Origin: Planctomycetota bacterium
Lineage (GTDB): Bacteria; Planctomycetota; Planctomycetia; Pirellulales; UBA1268
NCBI GenBank assembly: GCA_003669585.1
Contig: QWOQ01000007.1
Location: 356,694 to 420,693 of the forward strand
Direction: 5' to 3'
Length of the DNA: 64,000 nucleotides
The stretch's first letter is position 1. Every line of letters begins with the position of its first letter. Below the pieces are notes generated by a model. That model was not told where the DNA came from. It did not search any database and saw only the letters and a list, made by a program, of their open reading frames with translations. Positions 18,285-28,669 of this stretch are shown here, piece after piece. The position numbers and the translations under genes were made by a program.

Positions 18285-21200
18285 TCATTGCTCGTCTTTT
18301 GACCGAATTTCCTGGAACTGTCGGCTCATCACAATCACTTCAAACGCGGATCGGATTCGGAAATCATTTTCGAGAAGATGGACCTCCATCTTCTCGAGGA
18401 GAGGCCGATCAGACAACTGTACGCTTCTTCCCAACGCATATCCGAGCAGCTTTCTACACAGTTGACGCACTCCATCTGCACGCCGCACCGTCAGCAGATA
18501 CTCCTTCAGATCCTGAATCCCATCGACCGGAGTACCATCGGGAAGCGTGGTACGGGTATCTCTTTTTTCTTCCCCCGTCGAGGCCTGACGAAACCGGCCA
18601 ATCGCATCAAAGCCCTCGAGAGCAAAACCGAACGGATCGATTCTGCGGTGACATGCCGAACACGCTGCGTCAGAACTATGACGTTCTATCAATTGACGTT
18701 CCGTAAGTCCTTCGGGAAGATCCTCTGGAAGGGGTGGGACATTTTTCGGCGGCTTGGGAAGTTTTTCACCGAGCACCACCTCGGTGATCCAATTGCCTCG
18801 CAGAATTGGACTGGTGCGTGAAGCGCCTGACTGCTTTGACAGCGTGGAAGCAAATCCCAGAATTCCCCCACGCGAATACTGCTTGACGCCATCCACCCGT
18901 CGCCACTGTGGGCCGATCACATTTGGTATGCCGTAATACTTCGCCATCGATTCATTCAGAAACGTGTAATCGGCATCGAAGAGATCGAGAACCGATGCGT
19001 TTTCCTGAACGAGATGCGTGAGAAATTGGAGTGACTCTTCATACATGTCGGCACGCATTCCAGAAAACTCCGGAAAGTGCTGCTCGCTTTTTTCATCGTT
19101 GCGGTCAAAGTCGCGGATGTGCAACCACTGCGCACCGAATTCAGTCGCCAACCGTCGCGAGCGATTGTCGCTCAACATGCGATGCATGTGTCCTCGCAGC
19201 ACTTCCGGTTGCGACAGCGAACCCGATGCGGCAGAGGCCATAAGGAGATCGTCTGGCATGCTCGACCAAAGAAAGTAACTGAGCCTTGTGGCAAGTTCCC
19301 ACTGATCCACGGCGGCGGCGTCTGCTCCAGTGGCCGCCTTTTCGCTGCGATACAAAAACGCTGGTGCTACGAGCACTCTTGCCAAGAGCATGCGGAGGGC
19401 AGCGTCGTGCGAGAGTTCTTCACTCAACAGCGTCTGATAGAGGTTCCGCAACTGATCCACATCTACCTGATCAAGTGGCCGACGCCATGCGCGTCCAGCG
19501 AATTCCAAGACGGCCTGCAATTGGCTCGACCGAGAGTCGAGCAGCTCCTGCCGAAAGGCCGTCGCTCGTTCGTTGATCGGTCCACGCATTCCTTCAAATG
19601 CACTCGGATCGGCATCTTGCGTAGCAAACTGCATTAACTGTTCAAAGGCATCCACCTGCACCAAAGCGTCTTCACTGACAAAATGCAACTCTTTCCAGAG
19701 AAGATTCAGTTCGGCAATCTGCTTCTCATCGAGCATCAATTTTTGAAGATGATCATCCTCGCGGTAGAAAAGCGTGAGCGTCACCACTTCGTCCACCGGA
19801 ACAATTTTCGTATAGCACAGCGCTGCGGGAAACAACTGTCGAAAATCGTCAAACGCTTTTTCAAATTTCTCTCGAACCGGGCTCCCTTCGCCAATGATCA
19901 CCGGCGCCGAGTGCATCGTGCGGAGATTATTATCACTCCAGAGACCACTCACGACCGTACTTTGAGACGCGGATACTTTTATATGGTTGTCCACAGGTTT
20001 GCTTGAAAGCATTTGCATTTGCACGCTTCCCAACGGACCGGACGTTGGAGCAAGTATTCCCGTTGCAACCAGTTCCGCTCCTTCGGCGAGATCCGCCGGA
20101 ATTCGCACTTCAATCGTACTTGGAGCCTGCACAAACAGATCCAGTGGACCGATTCCTGAAATGGCTGGATTTTTGTCAACAGGCCCAAAGAGTGCTGGAT
20201 CGAGACCGTATTCACTTCCTGATGCATCTGTGGCCTGTTTCTGTGAAACGCTCTCGAGCGCCGCAGACATCTTTGAAATAAGTGGGCCTCGCAGCGAAAG
20301 AAGTTCTTTTGCAAGTGCACGATCGGGGGAATCAAGAGCCAGCGCAGCGACTCCTTCGGTGAGTAATCGCTCAATTTCTTTCCCAAGGTTTTCCTTCGTC
20401 GTCGCATCAACGGCCTGCCGCCATTGAGCAAGGAGTGAGCCGGAAGGAATTACCGGACTTCCCTGAGCGACCACTGGCTCTCCTCCAAAGTGCCAGACGC
20501 TCGGGGTACCAAATGTATCGGAATGTGGATTGCCGGAGAGAATGTCGGGGGAAATGTCTTCGGCGAGATCCCACCGACGGGTTCCATCGCGAATGGTGAG
20601 ATCGATCGCCGTGAGATCGCACGAGTGATTTCCATCTTGCGGACTGATAACGATCGCCACCACATCGCCAACATGCACTCGCACATTTTTTTGTTGTGCG
20701 ATCTCCATGACCACACCACCGCTCGTCTTTCCTCGAACAAGTTGCTCTCGCGAGCGCCCGCGCCGGACTTCAAGTGTCCAACTCACACCGTTGCCACATT
20801 CGGGATGCGCGTGCTGAATTTTCCCTTCGAGCTGAAGTACACCGGAGACGGGGCTCTTCCACGCCACCACTGCACTCACCGTCGGCGCGGGATGCACCGC
20901 AATACTGTGCGGCTTCATCGTGCCCGGCACACGCACCTGCTGGTCCGAACTATTGGCAATCACGCTCAAAGCGTTGTCACCGGTCCACCCCTTGATGAAG
21001 TCGTAGTCGCCACTGCGATCGATGCGTGTAAGCAGAGGCGAACCAATCGTCACTTCGCCCGAAGTGCCAATGCCCAAACAATCCAGCCACGCTGAAAACA
21101 GCACAGGATCAATGGCATATTTCTGAGCGAGCAACTCGATATTCGGTCGCTCCCCAGACGCATCTGCCTCGGCCGCAGCAGAGAGACACTTCGAAACGCT

Positions 21201-22598
21201 GTCAATCACACTCGCTCGATGCGCGGCAAGATTGTGGACAACTCCACGCAATTCCTTCAGTGGCAAATCAGCCCGCCCCGGCCACACAAATCGAAGCTGC
21301 TGCCAAATCGCCACGTCGTCAGTTTCGCCGTCGCCGGCATCACTTGTTGAGAGATAGAGCGTCAGGTCGGTTTCATCGGCAGGGGCAGTGAGCTTCAATC
21401 GCATTTCGTGCCGTGCGACAAGAGGATTCACCGATTCGAGCCAACCTTTTGGGCCATTTTTTTTCCCAATATGTCCAACACTGGCAAACCGCCAGAGCGA
21501 CTGTTGCCACAAGGCAACATCGGTGACCACCTGGAGAACCGCGTCCTTTTCGTTTTTGTTCCAACGCGAACGCAGCGATTCAAGCACGAACGATTGCGAA
21601 GCGTTTTCGTCGTTGAGTGTGTTCCAGAGCAGACCGAGATATTTCGCACTCAGTCCACGCGCCGTCGCCACATCGGCAATCGTGCGACTTCCTTTTGAAA
21701 GCGCATCTCGCTCTTCGATGGTCGCAGATACATATTTTTCCAGTGGCAGTCGTCCTCCTGCATTGGTGTCGAAGGCGATGCCCTGGAGATTGACCGCCGT
21801 GGCACCTTGGGAATTGGTGAAGCGGGCATAGAAGCCGCGAATCGCGGCCAACGAGTCATCGGTACAATCACGGCTGGTTGTATGTTTTGAAAACCGCATA
21901 CCATCGGGCAGGAACATTGCGTGATCGGCAACTTCTTTCGCCGCAATGAGATACTTTGACAACAGTCCCGGACTCATCACAAGTCCGCTGCCAACATTGG
22001 TGAAGCCTTCTCCAGCCGCTCCGTCAACCGGAAATTCTTTGGCAACGTCAATCGTATCAATGCCTGTCAGATCGCGAATCGTGTGTCCATATTCGGTATT
22101 GCCCAATCGCCGAAGCACCACCGGTCCAGGATCGCCAGCCTGCATAAGCGACTCGGCATCGAGATATCGATCAACCCATGCTCGCAGCGCTACCCGCTCA
22201 TCAGGCGTTGGTTGACTTGACTCTTCGGGGGGCATTTCACTGTCTCGCAGAACTTCGCTTACACGCTGCCACGCAATCGGGTCGCGACGCACCTGGTCCA
22301 CGCTTGTAAATCGTTCGAGATCAAGATCCCCTTCTTTTTTCGAAGCGCTGTGACAATCCAAGCAGAGGCGTTCGATCAAGGGCTTGATCTTGTCGGTAAA
22401 TGCTTCTGAAAGAACTTCGAACGACTCTGCTTTGGCCGAGGCGTTCCAGTCCATCGGAATACCCGTTTGAAACGCCAGAATCAGGAGCACCGCAGGGGTT
22501 GCCCAGTTTTTCCAGAAGGTTTTCCAGAAGAGCGAGAGAGCCTGCCCTCGGGGAAAGACAAACACCCTCTGGTCTTTTCCATTTTTCATCGCACGCAT
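18285..22598 (-). CDS. Giant DUF1592/DUF1588/DUF1587/DUF1585-type protein with N-terminal cytochrome c site
   Basis: 1,437 residues from ATG 22598; an ATG at 22589 is also possible. A hydrophobic N-terminal segment (about 33-50) precedes a PSCyt1-type haem site CLDCH (about residue 78). DUF1587 is near 120-240 (DPGPVVLRRLGNTEYGHTIRDL). DUF1595, DUF1592, DUF1588 and DUF1585 occupy the last 370 residues (AGRAWRRPLDQVDVDQLR; LATRLSYFLWSSMPDDLL; RTSPILRGNWITEVVLGE; CSACHRRIDPFGFALEGFD; LCRKLLGYALGRSV). A CxxCH is also present in CSACHRR. Most relatives I know are roughly 800 residues; the extra length is a central beta-rich region (about 290-1,000). It probably forms a unit with the DUF1552 gene downstream. 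Confidence 0.92.
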   Translation of the reverse strand: MRAMKNGKDQRVFVFPRGQALSLFWKTFWKNWATPAVLLILAFQTGIPMDWNASAKAESFEVLSEAFTDKIKPLIERLCLDCHSASKKEGDLDLERFTSVDQVRRDPIAWQRVSEVLRDSEMPPEESSQPTPDERVALRAWVDRYLDAESLMQAGDPGPVVLRRLGNTEYGHTIRDLTGIDTIDVAKEFPVDGAAGEGFTNVGSGLVMSPGLLSKYLIAAKEVADHAMFLPDGMRFSKHTTSRDCTDDSLAAIRGFYARFTNSQGATAVNLQGIAFDTNAGGRLPLEKYVSATIEERDALSKGSRTIADVATARGLSAKYLGLLWNTLNDENASQSFVLESLRSRWNKNEKDAVLQVVTDVALWQQSLWRFASVGHIGKKNGPKGWLESVNPLVARHEMRLKLTAPADETDLTLYLSTSDAGDGETDDVAIWQQLRFVWPGRADLPLKELRGVVHNLAAHRASVIDSVSKCLSAAAEADASGERPNIELLAQKYAIDPVLFSAWLDCLGIGTSGEVTIGSPLLTRIDRSGDYDFIKGWTGDNALSVIANSSDQQVRVPGTMKPHSIAVHPAPTVSAVVAWKSPVSGVLQLEGKIQHAHPECGNGVSWTLEVRRGRSREQLVRGKTSGGVVMEIAQQKNVRVHVGDVVAIVISPQDGNHSCDLTAIDLTIRDGTRRWDLAEDISPDILSGNPHSDTFGTPSVWHFGGEPVVAQGSPVIPSGSLLAQWRQAVDATTKENLGKEIERLLTEGVAALALDSPDRALAKELLSLRGPLISKMSAALESVSQKQATDASGSEYGLDPALFGPVDKNPAISGIGPLDLFVQAPSTIEVRIPADLAEGAELVATGILAPTSGPLGSVQMQMLSSKPVDNHIKVSASQSTVVSGLWSDNNLRTMHSAPVIIGEGSPVREKFEKAFDDFRQLFPAALCYTKIVPVDEVVTLTLFYREDDHLQKLMLDEKQIAELNLLWKELHFVSEDALVQVDAFEQLMQFATQDADPSAFEGMRGPINERATAFRQELLDSRSSQLQAVLEFAGRAWRRPLDQVDVDQLRNLYQTLLSEELSHDAALRMLLARVLVAPAFLYRSEKAATGADAAAVDQWELATRLSYFLWSSMPDDLLMASAASGSLSQPEVLRGHMHRMLSDNRSRRLATEFGAQWLHIRDFDRNDEKSEQHFPEFSGMRADMYEESLQFLTHLVQENASVLDLFDADYTFLNESMAKYYGIPNVIGPQWRRVDGVKQYSRGGILGFASTLSKQSGASRTSPILRGNWITEVVLGEKLPKPPKNVPPLPEDLPEGLTERQLIERHSSDAACSACHRRIDPFGFALEGFDAIGRFRQASTGEEKRDTRTTLPDGTPVDGIQDLKEYLLTVRRADGVRQLCRKLLGYALGRSVQLSDRPLLEKMEVHLLENDFRIRSAFEVIVMSRQFQEIRSKDEQ

Positions 22599-23052
22599 TC
22601 TCCTCGCTTTTTCGCAAACAATTCGCTCCGCAAAGCCTCGCGGGACATTTAAATTACATCTTTTTACATCCGATCACAAAAACTGATCTGTCTGTATTGA
22701 GGTCCCGTCAACCACTCGAGAGCGTTTTCAAAATCAAAAAACACGACCGCCAAAAAGGCATGTTGTAAACTAAAGTCTTTGTCAGCACTCTTGTTACGAC
22801 GCATACGAGCATCATTCACACTGCTTCTTGTAGGTCGTTGACTTGTCTTTCTCCAGTGTCTTCAATGTAGACTTTGTGAGCGTTGTGTGTTGCATGCGTC
22901 CGAGAAGATGGAGAATTGATAGCAGAAGAGTCGATTTTTACTTCTGCGGAACGTTGATCGAGAACACATTCTCAATAACACACTATTGAGAACCTGAAGG
23001 CGTAGAAGCAAAGCATTGCTAGCAGACAGTCTTTCTGGCGGAGGCTCTGTCG
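22599..23052. other. Divergent control region of the secreted-protein block
   Basis: This 454-bp AT-rich region separates the minus-strand DUF1592-DUF1552 pair from the plus-strand DUF1501 series, and so must carry promoters for both. Apart from the inverted-repeat element at 22960-22992 I see no conserved motif. The DUF1501 start at 23053 follows a GGCGGAGG-like ribosome-binding region. Confidence 0.45.
22960..22992 (+). promoter_or_regulatory. Inverted-repeat element upstream of the DUF1501 series
   Basis: A perfect 9-bp inverted repeat, TTCTCAATA (22969-22977) and TATTGAGAA (22984-22992), surrounds a 6-base spacer. A further GAGAA at 22960-22964 can pair with the same TTCTC, so two mutually exclusive hairpins are possible. 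It lies 60 bp upstream of the DUF1501 ATG at 23053. It could be an operator for a dimeric regulator or a leader hairpin. No T-run follows, so it is not a classical terminator. The sequence is clear; the role is inferred. Confidence 0.45.
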
Positions 23053-24474
23053 ATGACCAATCAGAAGAAATTCAGATGTTCGGGTCCAGTTTCCCGCCGC
23101 AGTTTTCTTGAGGTTGGAAGTCTGGCTTTTACCGGAATCGGCCTCTCGGACCTGTTTCGGCTGAGATCTTTACAGTCTTTGGCTTCCACTCAACCAGCTT
23201 TCTCCCAAAATTCTGACACTTCGGTGATTTTTGTCTGGCTTCCAGGTGGGTTTCCACACATGGAAACCTACGACATGAAACCGGAGGCCTCGACCGATTT
23301 TCGTGGTGATTTTCGTCCCATTCGCACCAATGTCCCAGGGATTGAAGTCTGCGAGCATCTTCCACTGCACGCAAAAGTGGCTGATCGATTCACGCTGATC
23401 AGGTCGATTTCTCATGAATTTTCTGATCACGGCGGTGCCCATAAGCGAATGCTTACTGGAAGACTTCCCAAAGATCCCACGGGCACACTCAATGACGCTC
23501 CTGCGGGCGGATCGATCGTTGCAAAGTGTCGCGAACAGCTGAATCGAGGCGTTCCAAACTACACTGCCGAGGTTGATTCAGGCCGTGCAGGAGTTGATAC
23601 GTTTGCTTTTGGGGCGGCCTATCTCGGGCCAACGTTTACTCCTTTTATTGTTCCTGGAAACCCCAGCGACCCGACATTTTCTGTGCCAAGTCTCTCTCTT
23701 GAAAAGAGTATGGAATCTCGGCTCGAAGATCGCAAAACATTGCTCGGCGGTCTTGATCGAGTGCGAAGAGAGATGGACCGCACTGGGGTCATGGAGGCTC
23801 GTGATGAATTTCATCAAAAGGCAATCGATCTTTTAACGAGTGATACGGCGAAAAAAGCATTTGATCTTTCTCTGGAAGATCCCGCTGTTCGCAATCGTTA
23901 CGGCCAACACGCCTTCGGTCAGCGGGCGCTTCTGGCACGCAGGCTCGTTGAAGCAGGAACCAGTTTTGCAACAGTTGTGATGGAACACCCAGGTGGTCCG
24001 ATGCTTTCCAATGGCACCTACAACTGGGACTGCCATGCCGTGAACTGTCACATTTTCGACGACCTTCGTTGGAAACTCCCTTCCTACGATCAAGCAATTT
24101 CTGCGCTGATCGAGGATCTCTATACCCGTGGTCTCGATAAAAAAGTAATGCTCGTCGTCACCGGAGATTTTGGTCACACGCCGAGAATTGAGAAAAGTAA
24201 AGGAACGCATACCGGAATTATTCAACCGGGACGCGACCATTGGCCGCAATCGATGTCGGTGCTGGTGTGCGGCGGCGGCATGCGTACCGGACAGATCGTC
24301 GGCTCAACAAATTCCAAGGGCGAACATCCCCACGATCGGCCTCTTACTCCATGTGATCTGTGGGCCACTCTCTACCACCATCTTGGCATCGACCCCGAGA
24401 TGACCTTCCCCGACCTCACGGGGCGTCCGATGCCGATTCTGCCTTTTGGAAGTCCCATTCAAGAATTGCTCTAG
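23053..24474 (+). CDS. DUF1501 secreted protein (first copy)
   Basis: 473 residues. The N-terminus RRSFLEVGSLAFTGIGLSDL resembles a twin-arginine-type signal. Family landmarks: FVWLPGGFPHMETYDMKPEAS, then FRPIRTNVPGIEVCEHLP, a central helical region, and TGDFGHTPRIEKSK with GRDHWPQSM near the end. DUF1501 proteins belong to the alkaline phosphatase/sulfatase fold superfamily, but their substrate is unknown. In planctomycetes they sit next to DUF1549/DUF1553 proteins, as here. It is first in a same-strand series; the next DUF1501 gene starts 48 bp downstream. Confidence 0.93.
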   Translation: MTNQKKFRCSGPVSRRSFLEVGSLAFTGIGLSDLFRLRSLQSLASTQPAFSQNSDTSVIFVWLPGGFPHMETYDMKPEASTDFRGDFRPIRTNVPGIEVCEHLPLHAKVADRFTLIRSISHEFSDHGGAHKRMLTGRLPKDPTGTLNDAPAGGSIVAKCREQLNRGVPNYTAEVDSGRAGVDTFAFGAAYLGPTFTPFIVPGNPSDPTFSVPSLSLEKSMESRLEDRKTLLGGLDRVRREMDRTGVMEARDEFHQKAIDLLTSDTAKKAFDLSLEDPAVRNRYGQHAFGQRALLARRLVEAGTSFATVVMEHPGGPMLSNGTYNWDCHAVNCHIFDDLRWKLPSYDQAISALIEDLYTRGLDKKVMLVVTGDFGHTPRIEKSKGTHTGIIQPGRDHWPQSMSVLVCGGGMRTGQIVGSTNSKGEHPHDRPLTPCDLWATLYHHLGIDPEMTFPDLTGRPMPILPFGSPIQELL

Positions 24475-24522
24475 CAAAACAACTTACAAAGATCGCCTGT
24501 CTTCACGCTCTCAATTTTTCCG

Positions 24523-25929
24523 ATGATGCAAACACGTTTTTACAACACGATTGGCTGCAAAGAATTCGAAGGCGTATCGCCTCTTTCTCGAAGAGAATCA
24601 ATTCGAGTCGGTGCTCTTGGTGCTGGTCTTTCGCTTTCGAGTCTCCTTCGTCATGAGGCTCTGGCGAAGGAAACGCCACACACGGGCAGCACCGTGAAAC
24701 GAAATCATTCGATTATTATTCTCTGGATGCGAGGAGGCCCGAGTCAGATTGACACTTGGGATCCAAAGCCCAATGCGCCGTCAGAAATTCGCGGCGAGTT
24801 TTCTACCATCGCGACACAAGTCCCCGGCATTCAACTTTCGGAACATGTTCCCGAAATGGCACGAATGATGAATTCATGGTCGGTGATTCGCAGCATGCAC
24901 TACCGCAGCGAAGACGGACGCACCGATCACTCCACCGGCGATCAGGTCTGTTTTACAGGCTACAGTTCTGGGCCTGCCCCCGATCAGAATATTCACCCGA
25001 GCATCGGCTCGGTGGTTCGCAAGCAACTCTACCGCCCGGGCGATCTTCCGGCCTACGTGATGGTGCCGCGTATGGTTCCCGGAACGGCATCGAGTTACCT
25101 CGGAGCTTCGTGTGCTCCATTTGAAACTCAGGCAGATCCTGCATCCAACGAACCATTTGTAGTTCCCAATCTCGGTCTCGACAACGGACTGTCGATCGAT
25201 CGCATCTCTTCCCGTCGAAAGTTGCTCGGTGACATGGATCACTTGCGACGCTGTGTTGACACTGATGGCCGAATGAACGCTGTCGATGATTTTTCGAGGC
25301 AGGCATTCGAAATGGTGACAAATAATAAAGCCAGACAGGCATTCGATCTTGAAAGCGAACCGAGGAGCGTTCGAAATCGATACGGATTCTTTCCTCAATA
25401 CACGCCACGCATGAGAGCGGCAGGAGATTGCCCACAATGGCCGCAACGCATGCTGCTGGCAAGACGATTAATCGAGGCGGGAGTTCGACTCGTGACCGTT
25501 GATTGCCGATGGTGGGATACGCACGACGATAATTTTCATGCCCTTAAAACGGCGTTTCTTCCTCAGTTTGACCGGGCCTACTCAGCTCTTCTGGGAGATC
25601 TCCAAGAACGGGGATTGCTCGAGACAACCATGGTTGTGGCGTGGGGAGAGATGGGCCGTTCGCCACGAATCTCCAGCACCGCAGGTCGAGATCACTGGCC
25701 TGGATGCTTTAGCGCAGCGATGGCCGGTGGCGGCATTCGTGGAGGACGGGTCGTTGGTTCATCCGATCACCATGCTGCACTGCCCAAGGACAATCCAAAA
25801 ATCGTGCAAGATGTACTGGCAACCCTCTACCGGCATGTGGGAGTCGATGTTTCGCGGCAGTATAGTGATCATGCGGGCCGTCCACATCCGGTGCTTCCCT
25901 GTGGCGAACCTATTCATGAACTTTTTTAA
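24523..25929 (+). CDS. DUF1501 secreted protein (second copy)
   Basis: 468 residues; a second ATG lies one codon on at 24526. The export signal is SRRESIRVGALGAGLSLSSLL. Family landmarks: IILWMRGGPSQIDTWDPKPNAPSEIRG, EHVPEMARMM, VVAWGEMGRSPRISSTAGRDHWPG, and the terminal HPVLPCGEPIHELF. It shares the fold but is clearly diverged from the copy just upstream, so this is an old duplication rather than a recent tandem repeat. The order DUF1501-DUF1501-DUF1549/1553 suggests coordinated export of one working unit. Confidence 0.93.
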   Translation: MMQTRFYNTIGCKEFEGVSPLSRRESIRVGALGAGLSLSSLLRHEALAKETPHTGSTVKRNHSIIILWMRGGPSQIDTWDPKPNAPSEIRGEFSTIATQVPGIQLSEHVPEMARMMNSWSVIRSMHYRSEDGRTDHSTGDQVCFTGYSSGPAPDQNIHPSIGSVVRKQLYRPGDLPAYVMVPRMVPGTASSYLGASCAPFETQADPASNEPFVVPNLGLDNGLSIDRISSRRKLLGDMDHLRRCVDTDGRMNAVDDFSRQAFEMVTNNKARQAFDLESEPRSVRNRYGFFPQYTPRMRAAGDCPQWPQRMLLARRLIEAGVRLVTVDCRWWDTHDDNFHALKTAFLPQFDRAYSALLGDLQERGLLETTMVVAWGEMGRSPRISSTAGRDHWPGCFSAAMAGGGIRGGRVVGSSDHHAALPKDNPKIVQDVLATLYRHVGVDVSRQYSDHAGRPHPVLPCGEPIHELF

Positions 25930-26068
25930 CCATTTTTCGAATTTTTAGCCTGATCCAGAACCTTTTTTGACCGTATTCACTTATTGACCCACACTTGAGC
26001 AGTTCAAGTTCTGAATAAAAGCCCTCTCGGCGAAAAATCAGGACGCTCGAACTTTGGAGACCTTTACG

Positions 26069-28669
26069 ATGCTGCCAATTCACAAGAATTTTTCATTTCA
26101 TCGAGCGTGCCGATGGCTTGCCAGTCCATGGCTGATCGGTTCTGCCTCGGCAGTCGCTGCAGTCACTTTTTCTGCGACGATGAATTATCTGCTTTTACAA
26201 CGAGTTTCTGCCGCTGACGCAGTTCTTCAAACTCCAGCAGCCATCGCCCGACTCGAAGTGTCTACCGGGGAGGAATCTGCCCCGGGAATTCCGACGATCA
26301 AAATTATCGGAACCGAAGGCCGCCGGCAGTTGATCGTTACTGGTTTTCCAGCCGCAGGTGTTGTGGCCATACCGCGAGACTTGACCCGTGAGGTTCACTA
26401 CAGTGTTGAGCCAGCCACGATTGCCACCGTGAATTCTTTGGGTGTCGTAGTGCCGCAGGCGGATGGCTTAGGACGTCTCACCGTGAGTGTGCAAGGTGCC
26501 GAACCTGTAAACGTGCCGTTGATCGTCGAGCGATTTGGAAATGATCCGCCGATCGACTTTGCCAGTCAGATCGTTCCTATTTTTACGAAACACGCCTGCA
26601 ACAGCGGTGGATGCCACGGCAAAAGCGGTGGTCAAAATGGATTCCGACTTTCGCTTCTTGGATTCGAACCGGGAGAGGACTACGAGCATCTCACCAAAGA
26701 GGCGAGAGGACGACGGCTTTTGGTTGCGGCTCCCGAGGAGAGTCTTCTTTTAACAAAAGCCTCCGCAGCGACTCCGCATGGTGGCGGACGTTTGATTGAA
26801 AAAGGATCCCCTTCATACGCTTTAATCAACCGATGGATTGCCGAAGGAGCGAGTCCAAGTGATCCCAATGCGAGGCGAGTTATTGGAATTGATGCCTATC
26901 CTCTGATACGTGTCATGCATCCTTCGAGCCATCAGCAGGTGCGAGTGATGGCGCATTACTCCGACGGCTCCAATGAAGATGTCACTCCAATGGCTCAATA
27001 TGAAGTCAATGCGCCCGAACTCGCGGCCGTTGATAAGTCTGGGCTTGTCACCGCCGTTGAGCGAGGTGTGGGTCCACAACGCAGTGGCACCGCCGCCCTG
27101 ATGGTGCGGTACCAAAGTCAAGTTGCCGTATTTCGAGCAACTATTCCACTTGATTCCCCTCTGGTAAAGCTGCCTTCGGCAGACGCATTCGTCAAGAATT
27201 TTATCGATCGACATGTGCTCGACAATCTTGTTTCGCTCGGGCTGCCTCCTTCGATTCCGTGCGATGACGCAACGTTCCTGCGGCGAGTCTCACTCGACAT
27301 TGTTGGACGCATTCCAACGCTTGATGAAAGCCGTATGTTTCTGGCCGATGCCGATCCTACGAAACGCGAAAAGGCCATCGATCGACTGCTCGAGAGCCCT
27401 GAATATGCCGATTATTTTGCAAACAAATGGAGTTCTATTCTTCGCAATAAACGAACCGACGATGCCCTCCACCGTCGAGGCAGCTATTCCTTTCACGCGT
27501 GGATTCGAAAGAGCATGCTCGAGAACAAACCCTACAACGAGTTCGTTCGCGATATTCTCACCGCGACAGGAGAAGCAGGAAGCCATCCTCCAGTCATCTG
27601 GTATCGCCAAGTCACTGACGCCAATCAGCAAGTTGAAGATTCCTCGCAGTTATTTTTAGGACTGCGTTTGCAATGTGCGCGATGCCATCATCATCCATTT
27701 GAAAAGTGGAGCAGTGAAGATTACTACCAACTTTCGGCGTTCTTTTCTCGTGTGGGACGAAAGAAAGGATTGCAGCCGGGAGAGGATCGACTCTTCCACG
27801 ATCGTGGAACTCCTCAGGCCAACGGACCTAAGGGAGTTGTAAAAGCGGCCGTTCTCGGATCGCCCCCAACTGAAATTGCTGCGGATCAGGATCCTCGGCA
27901 GGTGCTGTTGGATTGGATGACTGCCGCCGACAATCCGTATTTTGCTCGGTCCTTGGTGAATCGTTACTGGAAACACTTTTTTTCTCGGGGACTCGTTGAA
28001 CCTGAAGACGACATGCGTTTGACAAATCCGCCCACCAATCCCGCGCTGCTCGATGCGCTTGCCAAGCATTTCGTAGAGCATGGTTACGATCTGAAGGACA
28101 TCATTCGAACGATCTGCCGCTCGGCAACCTATCAGCTCTCTGCTGAGCCGAATGAACTAAATGCGGAGGATCGTCAGAGTTTTTCACGCTTTTATCCGAG
28201 ACGGCTTCCCGCAGAAGTCGCGCTCGACTCAATCGACACACTTGCCGGAAAGAGCACCGGGTTTAGTGGCACGCTCGGTGGAACTCGTGCGGTGCAACTG
28301 CCCGACTCAAACTTCAATAACTATTTTCTGACTGTCTTCGGTCGACCAAACGGAGACAGTGCCTGCGAGTGCGAACGGGTTTCTGATGCAAACCTGGCAC
28401 AAAGCCTGCACTTGATTAATTCCACTGACATTCTTGGGAAACTAACTGGAAATGACGGCCGGGCCTTTCGGCTTGCCAATGAAAAAGAACGCGATGTGAA
28501 GCAGAAGATTTCTGAACTCTATCTCGTTGCGTTCTCTCGTGAGCCTACCGCTGAAGAAACGTCCTTGATCGAAACGTACCTCGTTGCCCATGCCGAAAAT
28601 GTGGCCGGTGCGTACGAGGACTTGATCTGGTCACTCTTAAATACCAAGGAATTTCTGTTCAATCATTAG
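26069..28669 (+). CDS. DUF1549/DUF1553 protein with bacterial Ig-like domains and haem-type motifs
   Basis: 866 residues from ATG 26069; the frame is open from a TTG at 26054. A hydrophobic segment at about 20-45 is a signal or anchor. Ig-like (BIG2) domains flank the haem-type motif: one at about 60-160 (REVHYSVEPATIATVNSLGVV), one at about 285-355 (YSDGSNEDVTPMAQYEVNAP). The cysteine motif is CNSGGCHG (about 180). DUF1549 covers about 375-580 (NFIDRHVLDNLVSLGLPPS; CARCHHHPFEKWS supplies a CxxCH). DUF1553 covers about 620-850 (YFARSLVNRYWKHFFSRGLVEPEDDMRLTNP split over the domain start). Typical planctomycete cell-surface protein; precise function unknown. Confidence 0.92.
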   Translation: MLPIHKNFSFHRACRWLASPWLIGSASAVAAVTFSATMNYLLLQRVSAADAVLQTPAAIARLEVSTGEESAPGIPTIKIIGTEGRRQLIVTGFPAAGVVAIPRDLTREVHYSVEPATIATVNSLGVVVPQADGLGRLTVSVQGAEPVNVPLIVERFGNDPPIDFASQIVPIFTKHACNSGGCHGKSGGQNGFRLSLLGFEPGEDYEHLTKEARGRRLLVAAPEESLLLTKASAATPHGGGRLIEKGSPSYALINRWIAEGASPSDPNARRVIGIDAYPLIRVMHPSSHQQVRVMAHYSDGSNEDVTPMAQYEVNAPELAAVDKSGLVTAVERGVGPQRSGTAALMVRYQSQVAVFRATIPLDSPLVKLPSADAFVKNFIDRHVLDNLVSLGLPPSIPCDDATFLRRVSLDIVGRIPTLDESRMFLADADPTKREKAIDRLLESPEYADYFANKWSSILRNKRTDDALHRRGSYSFHAWIRKSMLENKPYNEFVRDILTATGEAGSHPPVIWYRQVTDANQQVEDSSQLFLGLRLQCARCHHHPFEKWSSEDYYQLSAFFSRVGRKKGLQPGEDRLFHDRGTPQANGPKGVVKAAVLGSPPTEIAADQDPRQVLLDWMTAADNPYFARSLVNRYWKHFFSRGLVEPEDDMRLTNPPTNPALLDALAKHFVEHGYDLKDIIRTICRSATYQLSAEPNELNAEDRQSFSRFYPRRLPAEVALDSIDTLAGKSTGFSGTLGGTRAVQLPDSNFNNYFLTVFGRPNGDSACECERVSDANLAQSLHLINSTDILGKLTGNDGRAFRLANEKERDVKQKISELYLVAFSREPTAEETSLIETYLVAHAENVAGAYEDLIWSLLNTKEFLFNH

